Below, piece by piece: positions 11,806 through 23,092 of a stretch of DNA of 64,000 nt. Numbering within the stretch: the first letter of the stretch is position 1; every line of letters begins with the position of its first letter. The stretch is from NCBI GenBank assembly GCA_949752735.1, contig OX457043.1, forward strand, positions 38,628,105-38,692,104, given 5' to 3'. A program made the position numbers and the translations under genes. The stretch is from Lumbricus terrestris. Taxonomy: Eukaryota > Annelida > Clitellata > Crassiclitellata > Lumbricidae. The notes below the pieces were generated by a model. The model ran no database searches, was not told where the DNA came from, and saw nothing but the letters and a program-made list of their open reading frames with translations.

Positions 11806-12689
11806 AGCGCTGAGTGGCAAAGCGAATAATTATGTTTCGTCTCTCTAAGCTGAATAGAGAAGAACAGAGCGTTCAGTAAAAAAAGAGTTCGGTAGACACC
11901 AATATGTTTATTATAATATAAATGGATTCAAGCATTCTGACTGACTGGTTTATACATACCACGCAATATGTATGTATGAGCAATTGAACGTTTTGAGATC
12001 GTCGGTACGGGCTACAGAGTTTAAATGTCTCGATACTTCATTATGCTCCTTAATCGTTCAATTCGAATCGAAGGCGTATGTCTATATAGTCAACTCCACA
12101 GTTCCACTAAAAGGATGTTGCAAATTAGGCAGATCGAATTTTACAGATGCGCCCAATGCTACCAAGAGGGAAGAACCGGGTTATCAAGAGGTTCTGTCTG
12201 ATGCGACTAGACACGGATCCAATTAAGTTTGGTGTTCCCTTCGATGTCCGAATTTGTCTTCACTAAGAAGACAGAATCCACATCTGACTTGGATGGATCT
12301 AGATTAGACGATGGCTTATGGCAGCAGAGGCCGTTGCCCTCGAAAAATATTTTGTTTATCATAATACAGCTGACTTATGGACTTCGTGTGCTTTTATAAA
12401 TTATCATCTACCATGCAACCGCTCGCCATAAAGGAGAAAAAGAAAGGACCTAGGCCCAGTTTAAAATAACAATAAATATTGTGAACATAGGTCTGCCAAA
12501 CGGTTCAAAAATGGAACCGTTTGGGAGCTCAAGACTAATGAACCGTTTGAATCATGCAAAGAGGCATCTCATCCTTAGTGCGCTCTGAACTTAAGGCTTT
12601 AAGGCAGTCGTCTCAAACACGAGGCTCTTGAAATCGTTTCATGCGGCCTGTGGTAGCCATCGAAATTTTTGACCGTCGCGAGGCCCTGT

Positions 12690-12775
12690 GTTGCGCGGGC
12701 CCTATAGGCACGTGCCGCGCGGGCCCTATAGGCACGTGCCGCGCTGGCCCTATAGGCACGTGCCGCGCTGGCCCT
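12690..12775. repeat. 24-bp minisatellite, four copies
   Basis: The unit GGCCCTATAGGCACGTGCCG plus CGCG or CGCT is repeated. It carries the palindrome GGCACGTGCC. Both strands stay open across it, but the frames look like repeat artefacts. Confidence 0.85.
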
Positions 12776-14030
12776 CGCGTGCCTACGCCTTAAAACAGCA
12801 CAGTATAACACTGTACCATATACTTGTCTATAGGCCTACTTGCTTCAGCACGCGTGTAGCCTACTATGGCGGCATTATTTACTCAGATGTCCATCTGCAT
12901 CTAAATTAAGAAGATAATTTAGGAGAAAACTAATTTTGCATAACAAAGTGAATGATGATCCGATGTAAAACAAAGATATGACGTTCGTTGATTTACGCCA
13001 ATCGTTGCGCAATTCTGTTTTGCAGCTGCATGTCGAACCCGAAATAGTATTGACAGCCGAGTAGAAGGAGAGAAGGAGAGAAGGAGAGAAGGAGGCTGCA
13101 GTGCTGCAGTGCTGTACACGAAAGCAACAACAGATCCATAATTGATTGTCGTCGTTGCTGACAGAGCATCGCCTTTGTGAAGTGAGACGACGGACGACGG
13201 ACGACGACAGCGGTCCACACAACTCGACACAATCAACTCATAGAAAATTACCTATGCGCCAACCACCTGTAGGCCTAGGCTACCTTGTACGTAGGACAGG
13301 AGTGAAAGATATTGATCCTAGACCTACCTGAAGCATTTCTACGCATTTGTTCGAAGGATTAGGATCGCAAACAGCGACAGAAGAGAACAGAAATAAAAGC
13401 AATCGTAAGCCTTGCTTTCTCGTATGAGAATTAAACTTCATATTTATTGCTTCCAGAAACTTGTAATTTCTGCCCAATTAAATCATTATGGTAATTGTAA
13501 AACGAAATAGGTGAAGACATTTCTTAATCGTAGGCTATTCAATGATATGTAGCTTCTAAGGTGAATGGCTGACAATCGACATAGACTCTTTGATTCCTTT
13601 TGACATTTTTCGGTTTTATCGATATAGAATTACTTCGTCGATTGAAATAGGCCTAGAATCACTCAGCGTAATGTCGAAAATTATTGTTATTAACCTAATT
13701 GTAGATTCAAAAATAACTCAGAAAAGCTAAATCGAAATAGTCTTTTTTCGTGTGGCTATTAAATTTATGTATGCAGTCGAAGTTAGTGTGAATTAGATCT
13801 ATATTGTGAAAGATTGTGCATCTGCCAAAAATAACTAACCAATAGAGTTAAACGACAGCTGTGTTAAACACACAAAAAGCGCAAAATAGAGATTTACACA
13901 CAGACAAAGACGAAGTTGACTTGCACGAGAAACGTGAGAAGAGTGAAGTTAAAGAAAGAGACGATTGAAGCAGAGCTGCCGTTGCTATATCTCAGAGAAT
14001 AATAGTATGTCCTACAGTTGTATCCCAATG
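12776..14030. other. Intergenic DNA, nothing recognised
   Basis: Contains a short GAGAAG run at 13065-13093. No exon or transposon signature was recognised. Confidence 0.4.
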
Positions 14031-14035
14031 AATGT

Positions 14036-14240
14036 GGGGCGCGGTGGTGTAGTGAGTATGTTCGTCGCCTTACAGTCGACAGGTTGCAGGTTCGAATCCA
14101 CCTCAAGTCGCCGCGTAGTAACCTCGGGCAAGTCCTTCACTCGCAATTGCTCAGCGCTTCGGCGTGAAATTCCGCGCTGCATTCTGGAGCGCCTCTGAGT
14201 TGTGAGAGCTTGAAGGGGCGCTATAGCAATTGTGTGTACA
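14036..14240 (+). mobile_element. tRNA-derived SINE
   Basis: The 5' part is tRNA-like. It has an A-box-like GTGGTGTAGTGAG at about 14043-14055 and a clear B box GGTTCGAATCC at about 14089-14099, spaced as in a tRNA promoter. An unrelated body follows, then a tail GGAGCGCCTCTGAG...AAGGGGCGCTATAG that matches the 3' end of the CR1-like LINE at 35430-36058. A second copy lies reversed at 4016-4200. SINEs of this build are transcribed by RNA polymerase III and copied by the partner LINE's reverse transcriptase. Confidence 0.8.
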
Positions 14241-14672
14241 TACAAACAAATACAAACAGACTAGCAATTAAGGTTCAGTATCTCAGCGGACTCTACGACA
14301 TCTCAACAGAAAGTCAACAGAATTAATTTCACGAGGTTTCTGATTCGAAAGAAGTCTTCAGCATGCTTGGATGTTTGTTAGATAGCCTATAGGCCTAATC
14401 ATAGATCCATTAGGTCGATACTTGTACCGTCTCGTGTCGGTCCGAGGATTCTTTAGAGAGATGTTTAAACTGCACAACATCTTCTTTCAATTCCCATTCC
14501 TTCCTCACGGTAATTTAGCCCAATCGAATGGAAATGACCTTTTAATTTTTTTATTACTTCATAAGCTTTATTGATCACCAAGAAAGAATACATTTTTCAT
14601 TTAACAGTTTATGAGAGTCAAAGGGCAAATCCAAAAGAAACAATATCGTTCCGCTATTCTGTTTATTATTTT

Positions 14673-14675
<3 letters not shown>

Positions 14676-14742
<67 letters not shown>
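14676..14742. repeat. (CA)n microsatellite
   Basis: About 33 uninterrupted CA units. Confidence 0.97.
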
Positions 14743-14746
<4 letters not shown>

Positions 14747-15940
14747 TTCTACAACTGAGCAAATCCATTTAAAGCTCCACATTTTTTGTAGAACTGCGTG
14801 CGCGCAAAAAAAAGTTCTGCTCGATTCCTCTTGAAGAGAAGAAGAAAGCACGAAATGTTGCAATCTGGTCAGCGTTGACCATTGCAATCTGGTCAGCGTG
14901 TCGGTGTCGTACAGTCTGCGATCATCATGCAATTACATGAACCTTTAAGTTTAGTTTAAGTGGATGAACATGAAAGGTTTTCTGGTAAATCATATCTTTT
15001 ATTTCGTTCTGAATTATAGATTCATCTAGAAGACAGCTGGATTCCAGTCTAATGGAGAGGCGCCTGCGCGAGCAACGGTCGCGGTGTGTACTGATAATTG
15101 TGTGTAAGTATGACAATTTGTTAGCAGTGACTTCAAAACTGGACAAACGGACGAAGGAAAACCTCTTGTAACCTGTCATCATAATCGTAATCTCGAGATT
15201 TCCACAGCACCAAATGGTATGAGTCTCAGGAGCCAGGTTGTTCACTGGCGCTCAGTCAAAGTAAAACCGATGGGCATGTATATATAAGGGTCAAAATAGG
15301 TTCCAGAGTCAAAGGGGCCAAACAGCTACATGTACATGTATATGGTAAACAGTGTGCTGAGAATTGAAATGGCGTGGGAAGTACGGCAGAGAGAAAGAAC
15401 GATTATAGAATTTCTGAAAGAGTAATGTTTTCAGGTTTCTTTTATGAGAGGATGTATGTTGCATGGATGGAGGGATGGCTGGAGGGATGATGCATGAAGG
15501 GATGGATGCATGGATGGAGGGATGGCTGGAGGGATGGAATGATGCAGGTGCTAGCTATACATATAGACTACATAGCATATAAATATGTTATGTATATAGC
15601 ATATTTCAGGGACTAGGCCTAAGTCAGTTGCCTATCGTTTGAGTTTAGTTATCACGTGAGAAATCATAGTTCAACCGAAACCAGTCGAGATTAGTTTAGA
15701 TCACAACTGAAAGCACAATAAGTCTGCTTCACCTGTGCCTCTAAGAAACTGAGCTGTAACAATGGCTAATGGAAAGACGGCGCCTTCATCTTGAAACCGA
15801 ATAATAATAATAATAATGACGACCATTTCTATGGCGCCACAACACAGCACATGCCGTTACATGGGCGCCTCTACAAACACAAACGCAATACATACAACAG
15901 TACAATAACACGTGCACTCATAATATCCTACCCGACCCGG
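14743..15940. other. Intergenic DNA with small GATG-rich patch
   Basis: Nothing gene-like is seen. Bases 15465-15545 contain GGATGGAGGGATGGCTGGAG-type short repeats. Confidence 0.4.
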
Positions 15941-15949
15941 ATGAACCCG

Positions 15950-16345
15950 TAGCATTCTGTCTAGCTGGGACGTTTCAGGTGAATAGCTGTGAAACTATGG
16001 CGACGGAATGAATATCGCAAATGTTTGGCTTTTCGTCCCCTCCCTGGCCCATGGTGAGAGAGATTCGCCAACCACTGCACTGGGTAGACCTAATGGTCTT
16101 CTGTCTAGGTACAAAGTTTCAGATCAATAGCTGTGTCTTACCGAAAAAGTGGGGGTTTCGCCCCTACCCTGACCTATGGTGGTAGAGATTCGCCAACCCC
16201 TCCACTGGACGTCTCATGCCGAGACCGACAGATCAGTGAAGGTTTGGAGTGAAAAGCTTAAAAACTGTTAAAATGCATCCCGGTCGAACAGACAGACAGG
16301 CAGGACAGACAGACAGACAGACAGACAGACAGGCAGACAGACACT
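15950..16345. repeat. Dispersed repeat with internal duplication and (GACA)n tail
   Basis: Two diverged copies of about 115 bp follow each other. Both contain CTGTCTAG, then an AATAGCTGTG-like phrase, then a CCATGG/CTATGG-GAGAGATTCGCCAACC phrase, and end CACTGG. A (GACA)n tail at 16290-16330 closes it. The layout suggests a non-autonomous element with a simple-repeat tail; the family is unknown. Confidence 0.45.
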
Positions 16346-16569
16346 TTTCTTTACCTATATAGGTTTGGAACAAAAAAGATTCGGCTCCAAAACTGCTTCT
16401 AACGAATGCTCTCCAATCTCCATAGAAGCTGAAGAGAACCGAATTTCATGCAGTTTACTGCTATACATGCGGTTTGTTTAACATAGGCTTTCATTACCTA
16501 ACGCTAACGGTAAATAAAATATTTGAATCATATTAAACCAGGTTATATGCACGATCCGTGCACGATATA

Positions 16570-17961
16570 CACAGGATGGGCCATAAAAAGTAACCCTTAC
16601 GGTTTTTGGTCCATATCTTGGCCAGAAGTAAGAATTTCAAAATTAAATTTTGCAGTCTTAAAGACAATTCATATCTACACATGTTGGCCAGATTTCATCA
16701 AAATATTTAAAACACAACAAAAGTTATGCCACTTTTAGTGAGGCCTCCCACCGTTTTTTGACGATTCAAAAACGTAACGCAACAAAAAGTGACCAAAAAC
16801 TATTTTATAAAGTCACATCTCAAATAACTGTTGTGAAATGAACTTGTTGGTGCTTCACAACTTGTGTTCAATGTGCCCACCACCAGTGCCAACACTTCTT
16901 TTGAGTCTTTTTGCAAATGTCTTGATGGCCCTGTTGATGCGTTCCAAAAGCAAATCTTCCCATGTTAACTCCAATGCGCCATCAATTCTCTTACTGCTCT
17001 TGGTTTTGGCTGCAGATTGTGATATTTCTTCGGCATAGCTCTCCGCAATTGATTATCAATCCATCGGGTTCAAATCCGGAGATTTTGGGCCATTGGCTTT
17101 CTCAATGAAACCAGAACAATCGAGCCGATCTCCTTTCATTTACGGCAAATCTCTTGACTCTCAACTCAACTTTTAAAGTTTGCGCTCTCACTGTTTATCA
17201 GAATAAACGTTGCTCAATGTATATATAGGATCTTGCTCAAGAGGTGTCTGAATACACATTTTGTCTGTCATTGACACCTTGGCTATTTTCATTTTTTTAA
17301 GAAATTTGAATTGCATTGCTTTAATAACAAAATTAATAATCTGACAGATTCTTTATTCACCATGCAACTTGATTGTCATCTTGCTAAGTGACTTCATGGT
17401 GACGTGCAATTACGCTGCAGTACCCTGTTTCTGCTTAAAATAGTAATAATAATGATCATCTGGCAATATGAAGACTATTTGATAGCAATTATCTGAGATG
17501 AGACTTAATAAAATCATGTATTTGTTACTTTTTGTTGCGTTACGTAACTTACGTTTTGAACCGTCAATAAACGGTGGTGGCCTCGCTAAAAGTGATATAA
17601 CCTTTGCTCTGTTTGAAATATTTTGATGAAATCTGGCCATCATGTGTAGATATGAATTGTCTTTAAACTTGTAGACTTTTATTTCGAAATTCTTACTACC
17701 GGCCAAGATATTGGCCAGAATAAATAAATCGGTTTTATGTTGCTTTTGTTGTGTTACGTTTTTGAATCATCAAAAAAGGTGGTGTTCTCACTAAAAGTGG
17801 TGTAGCTTTGGTTGTGTTTGAAATATTTTGATGAAATCTGGCCACCATGTGTAAATATGAATAGCCTTTAAGACTGTAAAGTTTCATTTGAACATTCGTT
17901 TGTTTGGCCAAGATATGGGCTAAAAACCGTAGGGGTTACTTTTTTTATGGCCCACCCTGTA
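16570..17961 (-). mobile_element. Tc1/mariner-like transposon remnant with long inverted repeats
   Basis: The ends are inverted: CAGGATGGGCCATAAAAAGT at the left and ACTTTTTTTATGGCCCACCC plus TG at the right. Both are beside TA, the usual Tc1/mariner target. Similarity between the arms extends for about 230 bp (TTGGCCAGA, GGCAATTCATAT-like, TTTTAGTGAGGC-like phrases). The right arm is doubled: one copy covers about 17500-17720 and a second about 17735-17945. The interior holds a broken transposase on the minus strand. Confidence 0.7.
16845..17115 (-). pseudogene. Broken Tc1/mariner transposase 3' part
   Basis: Reading the minus strand from about 17090, the frame gives KSPDLNPMD, the conserved stretch around the third catalytic acidic residue of Tc1/mariner transposases. 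It is followed at once by a stop where the family has Tyr or a similar residue. After frame changes, RINRAIKTFAKRLKRS and GGGHIEHKL appear, matching the family's C-terminal end. The first two catalytic Asp regions were not found. The enzyme would cut and paste the element at TA sites; this copy cannot. The bracketing inverted repeats support the call. Confidence 0.65.
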
Positions 17962-17984
17962 TTTATAATTAATTACTGTATATG

Positions 17985-18445
17985 TATATATGCGTCCTGG
18001 GCACGACGTTAAACTGCATCCATCCTCCGCCACAGGGAACCAACAACGTCCCTGCGCCGGTCCTAAACCCGGACAAAAGGAGGAAGGTTTGCCAGATGGG
18101 TGGCGATACGCTGGCAGTAAAAGACCAAGACGATTGAAATCCGCAAAAATCATGACACAAGTGACAGAGCGACCCAGATGCTTCAAGGTGTCATGATGTG
18201 GAGCAGACATGCACAGGCCGGTCAGGACAGACCGGTGGAGAGAGTTGGATGAGAGAGCATTGACCCAGGTTGTCCTTCATGCCTCTCTCCCAATTTTATC
18301 TTCAATCAGACAAGGCAAGGTGGTCCAGCTGCTTCAAGATGTTAATGGTATGGAGCAGACCTGCTGACCGGACCAGTGAGAAGCTGGGTAACATGACGCG
18401 AGACAGACTCAGACAGAGAGTGGCGTCGGATTCCTACGGGCACTG
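17985..18445. repeat. Dispersed-repeat fragments upstream of the LU-domain gene
   Basis: The phrase GGGCACGACGTTAAA at about 17999-18013 is one I associate with dispersed repeats of marine invertebrates. At 18176-18260 and 18325-18400 two diverged copies of GCTTCAAG..GT..TG.TATGGAGCAGACC-like sequence follow, which may be the end of a non-LTR element. No promoter or first exon of the downstream gene is evident. Confidence 0.35.
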
Positions 18446-18526
18446 TGCCTAGGGATATTGATGATGATATGTATAATGACGAAGCATCTAATCTCATCAA
18501 CGTAATCTTTGGTTATTGTCTTTTAG

Positions 18527-19335
18527 TGTGTGTGGATGTCTGTCTGGCCATAACAACATCATCGGAATCCTTGACCACTGGTCCTGCAATGGACCAGACT
18601 GCAGCAGGGTCCGAACCATACGCGACGACGGACACCTATCAGCACAATACCAACCCTTCAGAGCCACTCTTGCCGAATCCGGGCGGAGGAGGAGGAGGTG
18701 GTAGACCTCAGAACCTGACGACGACAAAACATTCTGCTCAAACAGCTTCTTCACTTCCTCTAAGAGATCAAGGTGTGAGCGGAAATGACCATGGGGCTCA
18801 CGCAACTTCGGCTCTATCCGGATCAGTTATTGAGACAAGTCTACCACCAGCAGACCAGGATGGAACGGTTACTGCGAGTGAAGGTGGAGGTGAAGGTGGA
18901 GGTGGAGGCAGCAGCCAGGCCCAGGCTGCAGGTGGAAATGGAGACAACGGAGGTCCAGGTAAACACGTGACTAGCGCTGGTGGGGATGCGACTGTGGCAC
19001 CAGACTCCGTAGCCGAGACGACTGCGCCTTTAAGTGAATATGGAACTAACGGAGCTACGGATGGTGGAACTGGTGGAGGAACCACTGTTGGAACTGGAGG
19101 AGGAACGAAGGGTGGAAGTGCCAATCATTCTACCTCTAGTAATAAAGGAGTAGGTTCAGATGGAAACGGAAACCAAACGACTAGTGGAAGAAATGGAACT
19201 GAACTGGAAAATACGAGAGTAGCCAATAACTACACCACTCCATCGTCGTTAAGAAACACAACCGAAAATTACAGCGCACCATTGATGTTGGGAAACACTA
19301 CAGCTGAAAACGGAACCTTTATTTCATCTCCTAAT
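18527..19335 (+). CDS. Mucin-like stalk exon of GPI-anchored Ly6/uPAR-domain protein
   Basis: This is the largest recognised exon of a three-exon gene. It is open from a TTATTGTCTTTTAG acceptor at 18526 to a donor AAT|GTACGT after 19335. The donor falls exactly between codons, as do the next two junctions. It encodes about 269 residues rich in Ser, Thr, Gly and Asn, with Gly-rich runs and at least eight Asn-X-Ser/Thr sequons (NHS, NQT, NGT, NYT, NTT, NYS) clustered in the last third. This is a typical heavily glycosylated extracellular stalk. The following exons encode a three-finger domain and a GPI-type tail, so the protein is predicted at the outer cell surface. The N-terminus is unresolved: the exon may take a signal peptide from an unseen upstream exon, or an ATG at 18469 could precede a hydrophobic run (IFGYCLLVCVDVCLA), though its acidic leader is atypical. 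The ligand or function is unknown. Confidence 0.7.
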
Positions 19336-19912
19336 GTACGTCCACTGTTTGATGCCTTATTCGATTTAACTGCTTGTAGTATCTCTCACCTGCACTGGAT
19401 GCTACTTGACGATCAGAGTCAAAATGATGCTACAAGCAGCAGTCAAGAACAAACGCTCAAAATAACATGCATGTCTGTCTGTGTGTCTGTCTGTGTGCCT
19501 GTCTGTCTGTTTCTGTGTGGCTGCAGTTTCTGTACATCTGTCTAGCGGTCTTGCCTACAGGTTTTTTTGCCAAATGATAAATACACTGACCGACTGAAAA
19601 TGTTGAGCGCTGACTTGCCAGCAGTATATACAGCCATGCAACCAGAGAATGTAGAAGAGATGGGGGCAACAGTATTCTGAGTGAGCGTCTGTTGTTTAAC
19701 ATGCAATGCTTGTGCACACAAGTCATCAGGTCATTCTATGGCACGCCAACAGGGCGAAAACAACCGAATAAAACTGTTCATTCAGCTCCTCCTCCTACAC
19801 CCTCTGGCCACGTGATGGTGATTCCACTTCCAGCGCTGGAACCCTACTTTACTGATTACTTATAAGATAAACTATAGACTACATTGGCACTGTTATGTTT
19901 TTCTCTGACCAG
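19336..19912 (+). other. Intron 1 of the LU-domain gene
   Basis: Bounded by GTACGT and a pyrimidine-rich TTTTTCTCTGACCAG acceptor. It contains a short (TCTG)n stretch at 19470-19512. The frame continues open for about 210 bases past the donor, which by itself would extend the stalk by 69 residues, but those residues look non-protein-like (Cys/Val repeats from TCTG). Confidence 0.6.
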
Positions 19913-19999
19913 GCGAGAAGATGCTACGAGTGCCATGGCAAGGAATGTGAAAATCTGACGATCGCTCGCACTTGTCAAAGTGTCGACAAAGTCTGCTAC
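19913..19999 (+). CDS. Ly6/uPAR domain exon, first half
   Basis: A phase-0 exon of 29 codons begins ARRCYECHGKEC and ends KVCY, with donor GTACGC at 20000. It carries the first five cysteines in the CxxC-x4-C-x8-C-x6-C pattern that opens three-finger (LU) domains, plus an NLT sequon. Joined to the next exon it completes the domain. Splitting an LU domain by an intron between its fingers is usual in this family. Confidence 0.8.
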
Positions 20000-20988
20000 G
20001 TACGCATTCACTTCTGAGACACAGTTTAATTTCATTTTCACATTTGATACTTAATTAAATTTATCGTATACCCATAAAATTTATGGAATCCAGATGCACC
20101 TCAGTAAGTAACAATTTAACAACATACAGCATGGTGGCAGTATCACTTTTATCCTCCATCATTTTATCCTTCATTATATCTATCTATCCATTCATCCATC
20201 CATCAATCCATCAATCCATCCGTCCGTCCGTTCATCTATCCATCCGTCCATCCATCCATCAATCCATCCATCCATCCAATCATAGCAGTTTAAGTCACCA
20301 ACGTCCGTCCGTCCATTGACACACCAACACCCACACACCAACTCACCTACCCACCCATCCATCCATCCGTCCGTCCGTTCATCTATCCATCCGTCCATCC
20401 ATCCATCAATCCATCCATCCATCCATCCAATTATAGCAGTTTAAGTCACCAACGTCCGTCCGTTCATCCATTGACACACCAACACCCACACACCAACCCA
20501 CCAACTCACCTACCCACCCATCCATCCATCCATCCATCCATCCATCCATCCATCCATCCATCCATCCATCCATCCATCCATCTATCTATATATATATCTA
20601 TATTGTCACCCACACACCTGCCTACCTACCTATTCACCCGCCTGCCTGCCCACATATGCATGTGTGCATGCGTGCATATTGCATACATGCATGCATGTAT
20701 ACACACATACAAACTTACATACATACATACATACATTATACATACATACATACATACATACATACATACATACATACATAGATACATACATACATACATA
20801 CATACATACATACATACATACATACATACATACATACATACATACATACATACATACATACATACATACATACATACATACATACATACATACATACATA
20901 CATTCATACATACATACATACTAGTGAAAGTAAACTATATGGATTCTTTCCCGGTCCCGTTTTGTCACGCAGTTTTTTGATATTTCAG
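20000..20988 (+). repeat. Intron 2 with ~800 bp of (ATCC)n and (ATAC)n microsatellites
   Basis: From 20165 to 20925 the intron is almost wholly simple repeat. It has ATCC/GTCC tetramers in two near-duplicate blocks (20190-20320 and 20355-20500 share CAGTTTAAGTCACCAACGTC), then pure (ATCC)n at 20515-20580, then (ATAC)n at 20718-20922. The long frames (poly-Ile-His-Pro, or Met-Tyr-Val-Cys on the other strand) are artefacts. Confidence 0.9.
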
Positions 20989-21264
20989 ATACTTTATGAC
21001 CTTGAGATATCGGCTGTGACCTTGGGCTGTACACCTCTAATTCCGTCGTCCGAGGTCTGTGCGGATAAGTACCTGCATGCTGCTACGTATTGCGAGTATT
21101 GCTGCAAGACATCGGACTACTGCAACGACATGACAGAAGCCAACGTGGATTTGAAGGCTTGGTGCACTGGAGATAATGGCGCCATGATTTCTGGGCGCTC
21201 TGGAGCAGCAATCTGGGTATTCCCAATAGCCATGGTTTTGCTCATGGCGATGGAAAATTTGTAA
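20989..21264 (+). CDS. Ly6/uPAR domain exon, second half, and GPI signal
   Basis: Follows a TTGATATTTCAG acceptor in phase 0 and ends at TAA. It begins ILYDLEISAVTLGC and contains the diagnostic end of an LU domain, YCEYCCKTSDYCND (CC, five residues, then CN). A linker and a hydrophobic tail (AAIWVFPIAMVLLMAMENL) preceded by small residues (SGRSGA) follow, as in a GPI-attachment signal with the cleavage site near Ser/Gly. With the preceding exon the domain has eleven cysteines, one more than the classical ten. The family includes cell-surface receptors, co-receptors and modulators; nothing here defines the partner. Confidence 0.8.
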   Translation: MLYDLEISAVTLGCTPLIPSSEVCADKYLHAATYCEYCCKTSDYCNDMTEANVDLKAWCTGDNGAMISGRSGAAIWVFPIAMVLLMAMENL

Positions 21265-21661
21265 AGAGCCTTTTGATACAAGCGCCTCAGACACATGCAT
21301 TCGTATTAGTGCCGTGCTGCGTTGACAAAATAATGGCTGACATAATTAATTATAGACCTGCAGAAGTTCGTCACCATATCGCCGCTGATGAAAATAACAT
21401 TGTAATAAGAAATTTATCTTTTCTCAGTTGTATATCTATTATCCAGAACCCATAAACCAACTGAACTTCATTTTTATAAGGATGCAGACAAGGCCGCAGC
21501 CAAGGCCGCAGCCAGGATTTTGTTTCCGGATGTGTTAACTCGATTTTGAGCAGGCTTACAAGCAACCGCATCAACTGACTAAGGGGTTTGAAGAATCGCT
21601 GTGACCGGCAAATAGGCTACTGCAGTTATATTATCCTATTCCAGAACCTCAATTGTAGCAC
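21265..21661 (+). other. Probable 3' UTR and downstream DNA of LU-domain gene
   Basis: No coding signal. A short direct repeat AAGGCCGCAGCC occurs twice at about 21490-21515. A polyadenylation signal was not clearly identified. Confidence 0.35.
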
Positions 21662-21848
21662 ATCATCGTCATGATTAGATCATCATCATGATTAGATCAT
21701 CATCATGATTAGATCATCATCATGATTAGATCATCATCATGATTAGATCATCATCATGATTAGATCATCATCATGATTAGATCATCATCATGATTAGATC
21801 ATCATCATGATTAGATCATCATCATGATTAGATCATCATCATGACTAG
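21662..21848. repeat. 17-bp tandem repeat, about 11 copies
   Basis: The unit ATCATCATCATGATTAG repeats almost without error, ending in a variant ATGACTAGG. Confidence 0.95.
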
Positions 21849-22930
21849 GTCGTCGTCGTTATTTAATCTGTGGTAAAATTTCACTTAGAAATAATACCTT
21901 CAAAATTAAATCCCATCTTAGTTCTTACATCGTGTGTCAGTAAATGCATTATTTCATGTTACATTATTTCATTTTCATAACACAATCACTAAATACGACC
22001 TGCGACCAAAACCGAGAGTACATCTAAAGCGGAAATACAGAGACCATTAACAGAGATGTTATGTAATTTAAGTCATTAAACCTAATCTAACACAATGAAT
22101 TATAATAATATAGCGCCGATATTGTCATAATTGGCGCCGTAACTAAACAGCGCAGGACAAAACGCGCAGATAAATGCGCGCATACAACAGCGCGCAACAG
22201 AAACCACCACCGACAAAAGGGCGCAGACAAAGCGCGCAATTATCCGGAAAAGTATCTAATGTTGACTAATAATGATCAATGACGTAAACCCAGTCCTGAA
22301 GCAAGGCAGCGAACATACCCACTATACACCACTGAGCCCCACTTCTCTTGGTAAGCACGTTACTGGGTATCCTATCCTATGATCCTATTCTATGTCATCG
22401 CCGCCACTGATTTTGATTTAGGACTGGAGCATGTAATAGAGATGACACTGAACCTTTTAATGGACACATTGTCCTTTTCCTCGTTTGGGTTTCAGACCAG
22501 AAGGAGGTGACGCCGCCATTCTATAGAGACAGATAAGTGTCGGCATAACCTTAGGCTACATGCTGACACTGCATAAAGGTTATACAACAAAGCAGTTCTT
22601 CAACTTAATGTGACGAAACGTTTCTACTGTAAAAACAAAAAATAATAATCGCTCTAAGGCGTCGGCATCTCGTAAATTCACATTCATCGCTCAACTCACT
22701 GTGCGAGTGTATACGCTACATGTATAGTTCTTAAGACTTAATCTGGTCTTGGTCTCAGCCTCTCAGGTATCTCTGCAATTTCATTCATCGCCACTCTCTG
22801 TCACTTTTCTGATCCTTCTTCGATCCATTGAGTTGGCTTGACCTCCTTGTTCCCTATTTAGCTGAAATATGGGTTTTTATTGTCAATTTCTCATATTATA
22901 GCCTATTATTCATTCTAAAGTGCAACGTGT
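21849..22930. other. Intergenic DNA, one copy of a dispersed block at 22361-22422
   Basis: No gene is seen. The block TACTGGGTATCCTATCCTAT (22361) through GCCGCCACTGATTTTGATTT recurs at 23741-23805. A GCGC-rich patch near 22130-22250 has no recognised function. Confidence 0.4.
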
Positions 22931-22933
22931 TCA

Positions 22934-23092
22934 ACGTAATGTGAACGTAATATTAAGCTTAAAATGATTAGTCGCCACTCTGTAATGTGAACGTAACATT
23001 AAGCTTAAAATGATTAGTCGCCACTCTGTAATGTGAACGTAATATTAAGCTTAAAATGATTAGTCGCCACTCTGTAATGTGAACGTAATGTA
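22934..23092. repeat. 46-bp tandem repeat, three copies and a partial
   Basis: The unit begins TGTAATGTGAACGTAATATT and contains the AAGCTTAAAATGATTAGTCG phrase. A further AGCTTAAAATGATTAGTCG lies at about 23119-23138. Confidence 0.9.

Noticed and set aside
14089..14099. B box as evidence for a true tRNA gene
   Set aside because: The sequence does not fold into a full cloverleaf and runs into a LINE-like tail, so it is a SINE head.
18445..18526. Start of the LU-domain gene at the first ATG (18445)
   Set aside because: The leader is acidic and a pyrimidine-rich acceptor lies at 18526; an upstream exon is more likely.
19336..19545. Extension of the stalk exon to the stop at 19545
   Set aside because: The last third is (TCTG)n translation, and ending at 19335 lets all three exons join in phase 0 to give a complete LU domain.
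20471..20980. 169-codon frame of His-Thr-Tyr repeats
   Set aside because: It is the (ATCC)n/(ATAC)n microsatellite inside an intron.
21662..21848. CRISPR-like array of 17-bp repeats
   Set aside because: Pure tandem repeat without spacers.
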